The position numbers and the translations under genes are program-made. This document shows positions 42,573 through 50,366 of a stretch of 64,000 nucleotides of DNA, piece by piece; the first letter of the stretch is position 1; each line of letters begins with the position of its first letter. The notes under the pieces were generated by a model. That model had not been told where the DNA came from. It ran no database searches and worked only from the letters and a program-made list of their open reading frames with translations. The DNA comes from Planctomycetota bacterium (lineage in GTDB: Bacteria; Planctomycetota; Phycisphaerae; Phycisphaerales; UBA1924), in assembly GCA_017303555.1 (NCBI GenBank), contig JAFLCN010000001.1, forward strand, positions 434,001 to 498,000, in the 5' to 3' direction.

Positions 42573-43574
42573 ATGGGCACCTCGACCATCGCTCCGAACG
42601 CCGTCGGCAACACCGCTGTCGCGCTCCCCGGCCCCGCCGTCTTCCACGTCCCAAGCGCCCAGGAAGAGCGCCCGTTCATCTACGTGAACGGCCAGATGCT
42701 CCCCAAGAACAAGGCCATGGTCAGCGTCTACGACCACGGCCTGCTCTACGGCGATGGCGTCTTTGAAGGCATCCGCGTCTACCGCGGCAGGATCTTCAAA
42801 TCCAAGCAGCACATGGATCGCCTCTACAAGTGCGCCGAAGCAATCCGGATGCAGATCCCGATTTCAAAGGATGAAATGGTCGCCGTGCAGCGCCGCTGCA
42901 TCGAGATGAACAACCTCGCCGACGGCTACATCCGCCTCGTTGTCAGCCGGGGCTACGGCACGCTCGGTCTCGACCCGCGCAAGTGCCCCGTCCCCGGCGT
43001 CATCTGCATCGCCGACGAAATCCACCTGTTCCCGAAAGAGATGTACGAGAACGGCATGCGCGTCGTCGTCGCCAATCGCCCCAAGACGCCCATCCCCTGC
43101 CTCGATCCGCGTATCAAGAGCCTGAACTACCTGAACAACATCCTCGCCAAGTGCGAGGCCATCGACTTCGGCTGTCACGAAGTCGTGATGCTGAACACCG
43201 ACGGCGATGTCACCGAAGGCTCCGGCGACAACATCTTCATGATCAAGGACGGCGTGGTCTATACAACCCCGAGCGATGCCGGAATCCTCGAGGGCATCAC
43301 CCGCGAGTTCGTCCAGAAAACCCTCTGCCCCGCGCTCGGCCTCAAGTGCATCGAGAAGAACTTCAAGCTCGATGAACTGCTGAAGGCCGACGAGGTTTTC
43401 CTTACGGGCTCCGCCGCGGAGATCATCGCCGTCTCGCAGATCGACCAGCACGACGGCAAGGTCATCACCACGGCCAACCACATCGGCAAGGTGAAGGGCG
43501 AGGGCCCGCTGACGAAGAAGCTCCGCGCCAAGTTCCGCGAGATCGTCACGAGCGACAACGTGCCGGAGGAATAG
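42573..43574 (+). CDS. ilvE: branched-chain-amino-acid aminotransferase
   Basis: 333 residues of the fold-type IV PLP enzymes. YDHGLLYGDGVFEGIRVYRG, the PLP-Lys in KSLNYLNNILAK, EGSGDNIFMI and the C-terminal LTGSAAEI are the family signature. It moves amino groups between Leu/Ile/Val and 2-oxoglutarate in the cytoplasm. The N-terminal 25 residues (MGTSTIAPNAVGN onward) are an extra Ala/Pro-rich stretch. The ATG at 42573 has GGAG 7 bases upstream; an earlier in-frame ATG at 42489 has no such site. D-amino-acid aminotransferase or 4-amino-4-deoxychorismate lyase are less likely. Confidence 0.85.
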   Translation: MGTSTIAPNAVGNTAVALPGPAVFHVPSAQEERPFIYVNGQMLPKNKAMVSVYDHGLLYGDGVFEGIRVYRGRIFKSKQHMDRLYKCAEAIRMQIPISKDEMVAVQRRCIEMNNLADGYIRLVVSRGYGTLGLDPRKCPVPGVICIADEIHLFPKEMYENGMRVVVANRPKTPIPCLDPRIKSLNYLNNILAKCEAIDFGCHEVVMLNTDGDVTEGSGDNIFMIKDGVVYTTPSDAGILEGITREFVQKTLCPALGLKCIEKNFKLDELLKADEVFLTGSAAEIIAVSQIDQHDGKVITTANHIGKVKGEGPLTKKLRAKFREIVTSDNVPEE

Positions 43575-43589
43575 CCCGGGACCGGAGAC

Positions 43590-43621
43590 GAAAAACAGCC
43601 CCGACTCGCGCCGGGGCTGTT
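43590..43621 (-). terminator. intrinsic terminator downstream of the PEP-CTERM-like gene
   Basis: Stem AACAGCCCCG (43594-43603) with CGGGGCTGTT (43612-43621), 10 bp, loop ACTCGCGC. On the minus strand it runs into TTTTT then C (rc of 43590-43595). It ends the minus-strand gene and may also stop ilvE transcription from the other side. Confidence 0.75.
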
Positions 43622-43666
43622 CCGTGTTCGAATCTGCAAACCAAAGCGGAGAGAATCCTTCAGGCT

Positions 43667-44317
43667 TCAGCGCCGACGCCGACGCGCCGCGCCCAGGCCG
43701 ACCATGCCGGCCAGACCGAGCGTTCCAACTCCCGGGATCAGCGTGCCCTCGACCACCGTGCCCGGCGTGCTGCCGTACGTCACGCCCGTCTGCCAGACAC
43801 CCGGGTTGTTCACCCAGTCGATATTGCCCGAGAGAGCGCCGTCCCAGTAGTTCGCCCAAACCCAGACCGGATCGACGAACGGTTCCTCGGTGCTCTCGGC
43901 GACAATCCAGTACGTCTTGCCCGCTTCAAGAATCGGATGCAGCACCGACTCCGCGATGTCCAGCACCGGGCTCCAGCCCACAGCGCCCGTCGCCATGTTC
44001 CAGGATTCCAGGATGGTGTTGCCGGGTTCGGTCGCACCGCCGTTTGCATCGGTGCGGAGCGAGATCGTGTACGTGCGCCCGGAATTTTCCCAGTCGTTGC
44101 TCATCATCCAGAGGCCGATCCGATCAAGCGAATACGACTGGTTCGCCGTGAACGCGACCGCCACCGACTGGCCGACGAAGACGTCGTAACCGGTGTATCC
44201 AAAGAACCCGCCTTTTGGCGAGCCGGTGTCCCAGATCGTGGCAGCGCCAGCCGAAGCGCCGAGCATCGATGCCGCCACGGCGGCAGCAGCTCCAACAGAC
44301 AAACAAATGCGGTTCAT
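43667..44317 (-). CDS. secreted protein with PEP-CTERM-like C-terminal anchor
   Basis: 216 residues from the ATG at 44317, which has AGGAG about 6 bases upstream. The signal peptide is 1-26 (hydrophobic AAAAVAASMLGASAGA). The centre (about 30-185) is a beta-rich domain with a likely Trp/Asn-rich strand (NYWDGALSG); I do not recognise it. The end is IPGVGTLGLAGMVGLGAARRRRR, the shape of a PEP-CTERM sorting tail (short motif, hydrophobic segment, Arg cluster), but the 'PEP' is replaced by IPG. The protein is probably processed by an exosortase-like system; no exosortase gene is in the window. Confidence 0.7.
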   Translation of the reverse strand: MNRICLSVGAAAAVAASMLGASAGAATIWDTGSPKGGFFGYTGYDVFVGQSVAVAFTANQSYSLDRIGLWMMSNDWENSGRTYTISLRTDANGGATEPGNTILESWNMATGAVGWSPVLDIAESVLHPILEAGKTYWIVAESTEEPFVDPVWVWANYWDGALSGNIDWVNNPGVWQTGVTYGSTPGTVVEGTLIPGVGTLGLAGMVGLGAARRRRR

Positions 44318-44428
44318 GTCTTTCTCCTCTGCGTGCGGAATACGCGTCCTGGACGCCGCGTGCGACAAGACTCCAAAAGCCCAATCCCGCGGCACTTGCG
44401 TAGGTATACCAGACCCCAGAACTATATT

Positions 44429-44457
44429 CAAGGAAGTTTCAAGGAAACTTCCAAGAA
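44429..44457. promoter_or_regulatory. tandem and inverted repeats in divergent region (operator candidate)
   Basis: Three direct copies of CAAGGAA/CAAGAA begin at 44429, 44440 and 44452, spaced 11-12 bases (one helical turn). Within them GGAAGTTTC (44432-44440) and GAAACTTCC (44444-44452) form a perfect 9-bp inverted repeat around AAG. The region is AT-rich in a GC-rich genome and lies between the PEP-CTERM-like gene and the divergent 417-residue gene, 60-110 bases from both starts. Confidence 0.5.
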
Positions 44458-44479
44458 TTTCTGCATGCCCCTTCGATTT

Positions 44480-44501
44480 CTTGATATGATGCGTAATCAA
44501 G
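44480..44501. promoter_or_regulatory. second palindrome near start of the 417-residue gene
   Basis: CTTGAT (44480-44485) and ATCAAG (44496-44501) form a perfect 6-bp inverted repeat with a 10-base spacer, 16-25 bases before the GTG/ATG start. It could be an operator placed so that binding blocks transcription or translation start. Confidence 0.4.
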
Positions 44502-44516
44502 CCGGTTTACGATCTT

Positions 44517-45770
44517 GTGACACCCATGACTCCCACCGCCGTCGCTTCTCAAACTCCCAGTTCCGACGCGCTCGACGTTCGAATTATGCGAACGGGTGAC
44601 GAACTGATGGCAGGGCTCACCAAAGTCCTCCGTTTCGTCCCGGGGAATGATGCCGGGCCGCAGCGTCTGGCGACCGAATTGGGTGTCGATACGGTCTTGG
44701 CTTCCCGCCTGCTGAAAGCCGTCCGCTCGCCCGATTCCATGAGCATGATCCACCGCACGCCGGGGCCCGAGCCGCTCCGGCGTGTTCTCAAGGCCAGCGC
44801 GAAGCACGGCGTGCCGGCGGACGTCTTGGCGGCTGCACACGAGGCCGTGGATGCGTTCGAGCACCTGATCGACAGTGCCGCCGGCGACCGAAGCTCGCTC
44901 GAAGCAATCCTCAGTGCCTGGGTGCCCGAGGCCCGTCGCGAGTTCGAGCTTCGACGCAAGCAGGCCGCCTTCCGGGCGATCAGCCAGTTGAAAGGCGTGC
45001 AGGCAAACGTCTTCGCCGAAACCGCGATCTTTACCCCGAGCAAGGACGGTCAGCACTGCGATGTCGTCTGGGTCAAGGCTGTTTCCGGGCTCTCGCGATT
45101 GCGCCCCGCCGCCGTGGTGAAGTTCACCTCCAAGCGGGGCGTCGAATCCCCCAACACGCGCGTCCCCGTCACGCTCTCGGGCGAACCAATCGACTCGGTT
45201 CAAAACGCCGTGGTGCCCGAGTTCTGCACCAGCCCCACCCCAGCGCTCACCGCGCAGATTGTCGGCGAGCAGACGCACTACCTCCTCGAAAACGTCAAGC
45301 TGGGCGACTCAATCCAGTTGATGACCTGCGAGGTGAATCGCGCGGAGATCGCGCGGTACGTGCCGTCCTCGCGCGGCCGGCGCGCCTGGTCCTCCAGCGA
45401 TCTGGTGATCCCGGCCCAGCGATTCCAGTTCGACACCATCGTCCACAAGGACGTCTTCCCCGGTGAACACCCGGACCTGCGCATTTACGACACCGCGATC
45501 CGGGGCACCGCCGATCGCAACGACCCGGGACGCGATATCGACCAGTTCGACCTGCTGGAAACCGTTGAGCACCTCGGGACCGGCCTCTCCCGTTTCGCGT
45601 CGAGCGATGTCCCCCGCTACCGGCAGATGCTCGAATCCATCTGCGCCCAACTCGGCTACGACCCGGCGGAGCTGCGCGGATACCGCGTCTCGTCGGACTA
45701 TCCGATCTACGGATCGCAGTATGTCATGAGCTTCCGAACCACCGATCCGCCCGATTCCGCCCGGGCCTGA
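44517..45770 (+). CDS. hypothetical protein with helix-turn-helix-like N-terminus
   Basis: 417 residues (GTG 44517; an ATG at 44526 gives MTPTAV and is a fair alternative). I recognise no family. Residues 47-68 (QRLATELGVDTVLASRLLKA) look like a winged-helix/HTH reading head, followed by a helical region (to about 150) and a beta-rich C-terminal half (about 165-417) that ends with RTTDPPDSARA. The HTH-like head and the repeats directly upstream suggest it may regulate its own region. It converges with the FHA-PP2C gene. Phylogenetic spread cannot be judged from here. Confidence 0.6.
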   Translation: MTPMTPTAVASQTPSSDALDVRIMRTGDELMAGLTKVLRFVPGNDAGPQRLATELGVDTVLASRLLKAVRSPDSMSMIHRTPGPEPLRRVLKASAKHGVPADVLAAAHEAVDAFEHLIDSAAGDRSSLEAILSAWVPEARREFELRRKQAAFRAISQLKGVQANVFAETAIFTPSKDGQHCDVVWVKAVSGLSRLRPAAVVKFTSKRGVESPNTRVPVTLSGEPIDSVQNAVVPEFCTSPTPALTAQIVGEQTHYLLENVKLGDSIQLMTCEVNRAEIARYVPSSRGRRAWSSSDLVIPAQRFQFDTIVHKDVFPGEHPDLRIYDTAIRGTADRNDPGRDIDQFDLLETVEHLGTGLSRFASSDVPRYRQMLESICAQLGYDPAELRGYRVSSDYPIYGSQYVMSFRTTDPPDSARA

Positions 45771-45789
45771 TCTGCACATCCCGCACGAT

Positions 45790-47592
45790 TCACTCGGCCA
45801 CGAACACGCTCGCCACCGTCACGTCATCCGCGAGCGGTACAACCGGAGCCGCGGCGAACGGGCCCTGCGCCGCCTGCGCGATGAGCTGCGGCGCCGCGTG
45901 CGCCTTCACTGATTGCACCAGGTTCACCACGTCTTCTTCCGGATTGGCGCTACTGGAAAGCGCCGCGACCGTCCGCTGCAAACCGAACTCATCACCCGCG
46001 GGCGATGGCTGCTCGTGCACGCCGTCGCTGTACAGGATGATGCGCGAGCCCGGCTTGATCTTGACCGTTTCGGCCGTGTAGCAATAGTCGCCGTCGACGC
46101 CGATCGGCACGCCGCCCACGGTCTCGATGCGCTGGGGTTCCTCACCCGGAGGCATGAGCAACCAGTATCCGTGCCCCGCGTCGACGATCGTGAGCGTCCC
46201 GCCCCCCTCGCTCTCCGGACGCGGATCGATGATGGCGAACCAGATGGAGATGAATTGCCCGGCATCGCACCGTGTCGAAAGGTGCCGGTTCGTCGCGTTC
46301 ATCACCTGGGCAGGATCGGAAGTGTGCGTGAGCATCGCGTTGATGAACGCCTGCGCCGTCGCCATACGCAGCGCTGCGCCCACGCCCTTGCCCGCCACGT
46401 CGCCCAGCAGCACGGCCACCTTGCCCCGCGGATTCCCGGGCTCCAGCGCGATCACGTCGAACAGATCGCCCGCCACAATCCGCCCCGGCTCGCTGTGCAT
46501 CGCGTAGGTGATCGCCCCCACCTGCGCCGTCGGCACCGGCATGATCAGGCTCTGGGCGTCGCGCGCCGCCTGCAGATCGGCCTCCAGCTTCTTCTGGCGA
46601 TCGGCCAGCGCCATCGCGCTGATCTTCGCCATCGCCAGGCCGCAGATCTTCGACAACGCCTGACAGAATGCCGCGGAATCGGGCGCCACGGCGTCCTCGC
46701 CCCCGCGGCTATCCAGATACAGATACGCCGCGGCATTCGGGCCGACCATGATCGGTGCGCAGATCGCGCTGTGAATCCCCATGTCGATGATCGACTGTCC
46801 GTAGTTCGCGCTGCTCCCCGCGTCGATACGCACGACCTGTCCCTCGCTCGCGGCGCGGATCAGCGATCGGCTCGGAGCGAACGCCTTGGCCGCGGCCGTG
46901 CGCGAGAACGATGACGGAAAACCACCCTCGGTCGATTTCACGCTCGATGCACCCGGCGCTCCGGGAATCGGGGTCGGGCTGCCGGCTTCGGCACCCTTGT
47001 ACCCGACAAGTTCCACCGCATCCGAATCACCGACCCGCTTGATGAACGCCGCACGCGGAAAGCTGGTTGCTTTCACGAGCACGTCGAGCACCGTGTCGGC
47101 CAGCGAGACTTCCGAATCCGCTCCCGCGATGCCCGCCGCGGCATCGATGAGCAGATCCAGCCGCTCCTGGGCGCGAAGCGAAAGCTCGCTCTCCGGAACT
47201 TTCTGAACGCGGCTGATGCTCCCGCCCGCATCGTCGGTCGTCGCGACGATGCTCGTCGTGGGCCCGCCGCCCTGAAGCAGCACTCGGAAGATCCACGGTC
47301 CGATCCGGATCATGTCCCCGTGCTGGAGCGGCGCGGGCGCGTTGGGCGCGAGCTGAACGCTGTTCAGGCTGGTGCCGTGCCGGCTCTCGAGGTCGGTGAT
47401 CAGCCATGTATCCGCCCGAAGCGCGAGCTGCGCGTGCCGACGCGAGACCGTTTCATCCAGCAACCGGATATCCGCGATCCCGGCTCGCCCGAGCACCGTC
47501 GGCTTTTCGGGGGCGATCTCCAGGTTGTCCATGGCCGGACCGGCGACCACCGACAGGCGGAGAGGCTTGGTACTAATCGCGGTCGTCGCCAC
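45790..47592 (-). CDS. FHA-GAF-PP2C (SpoIIE/RsbU-type) phosphatase
   Basis: 600 residues. Residues 12-105 are an FHA phospho-Thr binding domain (VLGRAGIADIRLLDETVSRRHAQL, the GR...SRxHA pattern). A GAF domain (about 140-330) contains IDMGIHSAICAPI. A coiled linker leads to a PP2C/SpoIIE domain (about 365-600) with metal Asp in GRIVAGDLFDVIA and LLGDVAGKGVGAALRMA, and the closing YSDGVHEQ. Such proteins dephosphorylate anti-sigma-antagonists in partner-switch signalling; no RsbV/RsbW-like partner is visible here. It is the first minus-strand gene downstream of the 47593-48090 gap. Confidence 0.85.
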   Translation of the reverse strand: MATTAISTKPLRLSVVAGPAMDNLEIAPEKPTVLGRAGIADIRLLDETVSRRHAQLALRADTWLITDLESRHGTSLNSVQLAPNAPAPLQHGDMIRIGPWIFRVLLQGGGPTTSIVATTDDAGGSISRVQKVPESELSLRAQERLDLLIDAAAGIAGADSEVSLADTVLDVLVKATSFPRAAFIKRVGDSDAVELVGYKGAEAGSPTPIPGAPGASSVKSTEGGFPSSFSRTAAAKAFAPSRSLIRAASEGQVVRIDAGSSANYGQSIIDMGIHSAICAPIMVGPNAAAYLYLDSRGGEDAVAPDSAAFCQALSKICGLAMAKISAMALADRQKKLEADLQAARDAQSLIMPVPTAQVGAITYAMHSEPGRIVAGDLFDVIALEPGNPRGKVAVLLGDVAGKGVGAALRMATAQAFINAMLTHTSDPAQVMNATNRHLSTRCDAGQFISIWFAIIDPRPESEGGGTLTIVDAGHGYWLLMPPGEEPQRIETVGGVPIGVDGDYCYTAETVKIKPGSRIILYSDGVHEQPSPAGDEFGLQRTVAALSSSANPEEDVVNLVQSVKAHAAPQLIAQAAQGPFAAAPVVPLADDVTVASVFVAE

Positions 47593-48090
47593 TCAATTGC
47601 TCCGCGGCCGGGAGCCACCCCCGACCCGCCATGACAAGGAAGCAAGTGTACGTTCTCAGCCCGGTTGGATTCTCGCTCGCGATTCGGGTTCGCATCGTCA
47701 CCGTCGCCCCGCCCGAGCACACGAGTTGCAGCCGTTCGCGTGGGAACTCCCACCAGCAGCAGGTGCGCACTGCCGCGCCGCTTTCAACGCGATGAGATTT
47801 CGGCACGGCCTCGATGGCGGCGTTCGCTCGCCCGCGCCCGGTCCGCTTCTCCGCGATTCATTCGCCGGATGTCCTTTGGGAAGTCGTCGGAATCGGAACC
47901 GATCTGCTCGATCCAAAACCATCCCGAAAAAGAAGCCCGCGATCTGCCTTTTGGGCCAATCGCGGGCTTTGGGGTGGGGGCTGGTTGAATCCTTCCCGAA
48001 CGCCCATGTTGTAGGCGAAAACGCCCTCCCTGTCTAGTGGCTTGTGGCAATTATTTTGGAAACTCCGCACAATCCCTTGGGTTGATGCGC
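47593..48090. promoter_or_regulatory. intergenic region with promoter of the PP2C gene and terminator of the glycosyltransferase gene
   Basis: 498 bases. Frames of up to 221 codons can be drawn in several directions but lack ribosome sites or recognisable products and overlap a hairpin. The minus-strand promoter of the FHA-PP2C gene should be near 47593-47700. The right half holds a terminator (47926-47969). The stretch 48040-48060 is AT-rich (AATTATTTT). Confidence 0.4.
47926..47969 (-). terminator. intrinsic terminator of the glycosyltransferase gene
   Basis: Perfect 11-bp stem AAGCCCGCGAT (47933-47943) with ATCGCGGGCTT (47959-47969), loop of 15 bases. On the minus strand the stem is followed by CTTTTTC. 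It lies about 120 bases past the stop of the minus-strand glycosyltransferase gene. Confidence 0.7.
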
Positions 48091-49377
48091 CTAGCAGGAT
48101 GCGAACGATTCCACGGCATCCGCCGCGTTTTGTGCTCCGTTCTCTCCCCGAATCCGGCTGCCGAGTGATTCCGAGGCTTCCAGAAAGCTTGGTGTTTCCG
48201 AGACTTGCCGCAACGCCTCCGCAAGATTCCTTACGGCCCGTTTGCCGCGGAGTTTCGACGCCGGAACGTACGCCGACGCTCCGAGTTGCTGCATCCGGTG
48301 AGCGATGTCAAATTCATCGTTCACAAACGGCACCGACACGCTCGGACGTCCGCTCCGAAGCGCTTGCGCCGCCGATCCGGCCCCGGCGTGATGGACCGAA
48401 GCCGCGGACCGCGGCATGAGCAACGAGTGCGGCGCGTACGCACAAACACAAACATCGGGGCTCTCTTTGAATGTCTCCGCCGCACCGTCGCGGCCGACCA
48501 GCAGCACGACGGGCCGGGCGATTTCTCGCGAAGCGCGAACCGCGACGTCAAACAACTCGCCCGCGTGGTGGACGATTGTGGTGCCGAGGGTGAACAGAAT
48601 CGGCGCCCGCCCTTTTTCTTCGCACGCTCGCACGAACCTTTCGAGCCGGGGTTCCAGGGCCCGATCCGCTTCGCCTCCGGCGCGATCGAAGAAACAGAAC
48701 CCGCAGACTTGGGATCGCGCAGGATCGCCGGGGAGCGGAGGCCGAAAGTGCTTCGACCAGAGCCCCAGCACCCGATCTCCTCCCTTGCTCTCGCGGAAAA
48801 ACACGTCGCGGACCGGTTCGAGGCCGAGCTTCTTGCGCGCCCGGTTCACGGGCCGGTCGATCAACCACCGAAGTGCAAGCTTCCCTCCGAGCCGGATCGG
48901 TCCGGCGAGCGCGCGTTGCACACTCCGTGGCAGGTAGGAACGCAGGATCGTGGGCTCATCCGGATGGAACCACATGGACGGGGTGAGCACCCCGGTCACG
49001 CACGGAATGCGGTGCTGCTCCGCCACCCAGCCGGCCGCGAAGAGAATGTGGTGCCGGACAATCGCGTCGGGCCGGAACGCGCGGACGGCATCCTGCATCG
49101 CGCGGTAGGCCGGTTCGACGGTCTTGTTGAACAGGGCCTGGATGACCAGGTACGGGCTTTTTCCCTGCTGCGCCAATCTCGGGTCGTGCAGCACATCAAG
49201 GAAATCCCGCTCCTCACCCAGCGGGAAGAACTCGATCCCGCAGGGACGGATGCGACCCTCAAAGTGCGGATTGGCGAGCATCGCGACGGCGTGCCCGCGC
49301 CGGACCAGTTCCTCGCCGATCGCGATGTACGGATGGGTGTCACCGGCCGAACCGAGCGTGGCGATGAGTATGCGCAC
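48091..49377 (-). CDS. glycosyltransferase, GT1/GT28 (MGT-like)
   Basis: About 428 residues from GTG 49377 (MRILIATLGSAGDTHPY, the usual family start; the frame is open to a TTG at 49419, so this is a choice). The N-terminal half is the GT-B acceptor domain. The C-terminal half has the donor signature HHAGAGSAAQALRSGRPSVSVPF. Relatives glycosylate lipids, macrolides or sterol-like acceptors; the acceptor here cannot be told. It is divergent from pdxJ and its transcript ends at a terminator near 47933-47969. Confidence 0.8.
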   Translation of the reverse strand: MRILIATLGSAGDTHPYIAIGEELVRRGHAVAMLANPHFEGRIRPCGIEFFPLGEERDFLDVLHDPRLAQQGKSPYLVIQALFNKTVEPAYRAMQDAVRAFRPDAIVRHHILFAAGWVAEQHRIPCVTGVLTPSMWFHPDEPTILRSYLPRSVQRALAGPIRLGGKLALRWLIDRPVNRARKKLGLEPVRDVFFRESKGGDRVLGLWSKHFRPPLPGDPARSQVCGFCFFDRAGGEADRALEPRLERFVRACEEKGRAPILFTLGTTIVHHAGELFDVAVRASREIARPVVLLVGRDGAAETFKESPDVCVCAYAPHSLLMPRSAASVHHAGAGSAAQALRSGRPSVSVPFVNDEFDIAHRMQQLGASAYVPASKLRGKRAVRNLAEALRQVSETPSFLEASESLGSRIRGENGAQNAADAVESFASC

Positions 49378-49426
49378 GCACGGACGGTACGCGATGGCGA
49401 ACCGAGCCGCGACTAACAATCCCGCG

Positions 49427-50194
49427 ATGCCACTCCTCGGTGTGAACGTCGATCACGTTGCAACCATCCGCCAGGCTCGCTACAGAAACGGCCCGGGCGG
49501 GAGCGCCGGCTACGGAGAGCCCGATGTCGTTCCCGCGGCCGCCGCGGCCGTTCGGGGCGGCGCCGATTGCATCACCGTCCACCTGCGCGAAGACCGGCGC
49601 CACGTGATCGACCGCGACGTCGAACTGGTGCGATCGTCGTGCCATGTGAAGTTCAACCTCGAGATGGCCGGCACGCCGGAGATGCAGGCGATCGCGCTCC
49701 GCCACCGCGTGGACCAGGTGACGCTCGTTCCGGAAGGACGCCAGGAAGTCACCACCGAGGGCGGGTTGGCGGTCGCCGGCCGAGTCGAACACTGGAGGGC
49801 CTTCCTCGATCCGCTCAAGTCTGCCGGAATCGTCACCAGCGCGTTCATCACGCCGGATCCCGAGCAGGCCGCGGCGGCCGCCCAGGCCGGGTTCGACGCG
49901 ATCGAGATCCACACCGGGGCGTTTGCGCATGCGTGGCCCGATCGGACCGGAACGGGAACGCAGGCGTACCAGCAGGCCCGCGAATCGCTCGTGCGCTGCG
50001 TGCGGGATTTCTCGCACACGCTGCGGATCCACGCCGGCCATGCCCTCAACTACGAGAACACACAAGACATGCTGGCGCTCCCCGGCGCCCGCTCGGACAT
50101 CCGCGAACTGCACATCGGCCACTCGATCGTGGCCCGCGCGGTCTTTGTCGGAATGGAACAAGCGGTCCGCGAAATGAAACGCCTTGTCGGATAA
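49427..50194 (+). CDS. pdxJ: pyridoxine 5'-phosphate synthase
   Basis: 255 residues of the TIM barrel PdxJ family. GVNVDHVATIRQAR holds the N-terminal catalytic/phosphate-binding start, TVHLREDRRHV and KFNLEMAGTPEM follow, and NYENTQDMLALPG and LHIGHSIVARAVFVG end the barrel. It condenses DXP with the PdxA product to form pyridoxine 5'-phosphate in the DXP-dependent B6 pathway. The ATG at 49427 is 50 bases from the divergent glycosyltransferase start; no ribosome site is strong. Confidence 0.9.
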   Translation: MPLLGVNVDHVATIRQARYRNGPGGSAGYGEPDVVPAAAAAVRGGADCITVHLREDRRHVIDRDVELVRSSCHVKFNLEMAGTPEMQAIALRHRVDQVTLVPEGRQEVTTEGGLAVAGRVEHWRAFLDPLKSAGIVTSAFITPDPEQAAAAAQAGFDAIEIHTGAFAHAWPDRTGTGTQAYQQARESLVRCVRDFSHTLRIHAGHALNYENTQDMLALPGARSDIRELHIGHSIVARAVFVGMEQAVREMKRLVG

Positions 50195-50250
50195 CGGATT
50201 GTGCGCGACGAGCGCGACCGGAAACCACGAACGAACCGGGTGGTTTTACG

Positions 50251-50283
50251 GATTTGTGACAAGCCGAATCCACAAATCTGTGG
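50251..50283. promoter_or_regulatory. overlapping palindromes upstream of folC
   Basis: GATTTGTG (50251-50258) pairs with CACAAATC (50271-50278) with a 12-base spacer, and a second palindrome, CCACA-AATC-TGTGG, spans 50270-50283. They sit between pdxJ and folC, about 85-115 bases before the folC start. They may be an operator or a small hairpin; no T-run follows, so a terminator is unlikely. Confidence 0.4.
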
Positions 50284-50366
50284 GCGCGCACAACGAGCGA
50301 ACGCCAACGAGATTGAAATTTGCTTGGACCCGAGCGTGCGCCGCGTTACGATCGCCGCTGCCGCTC

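Noticed and set aside
47372..48037. Plus-strand frame of 221 codons in a gap between genes
   Set aside because: Starts inside the FHA gene, has no ribosome site, and runs through a hairpin with terminator character.
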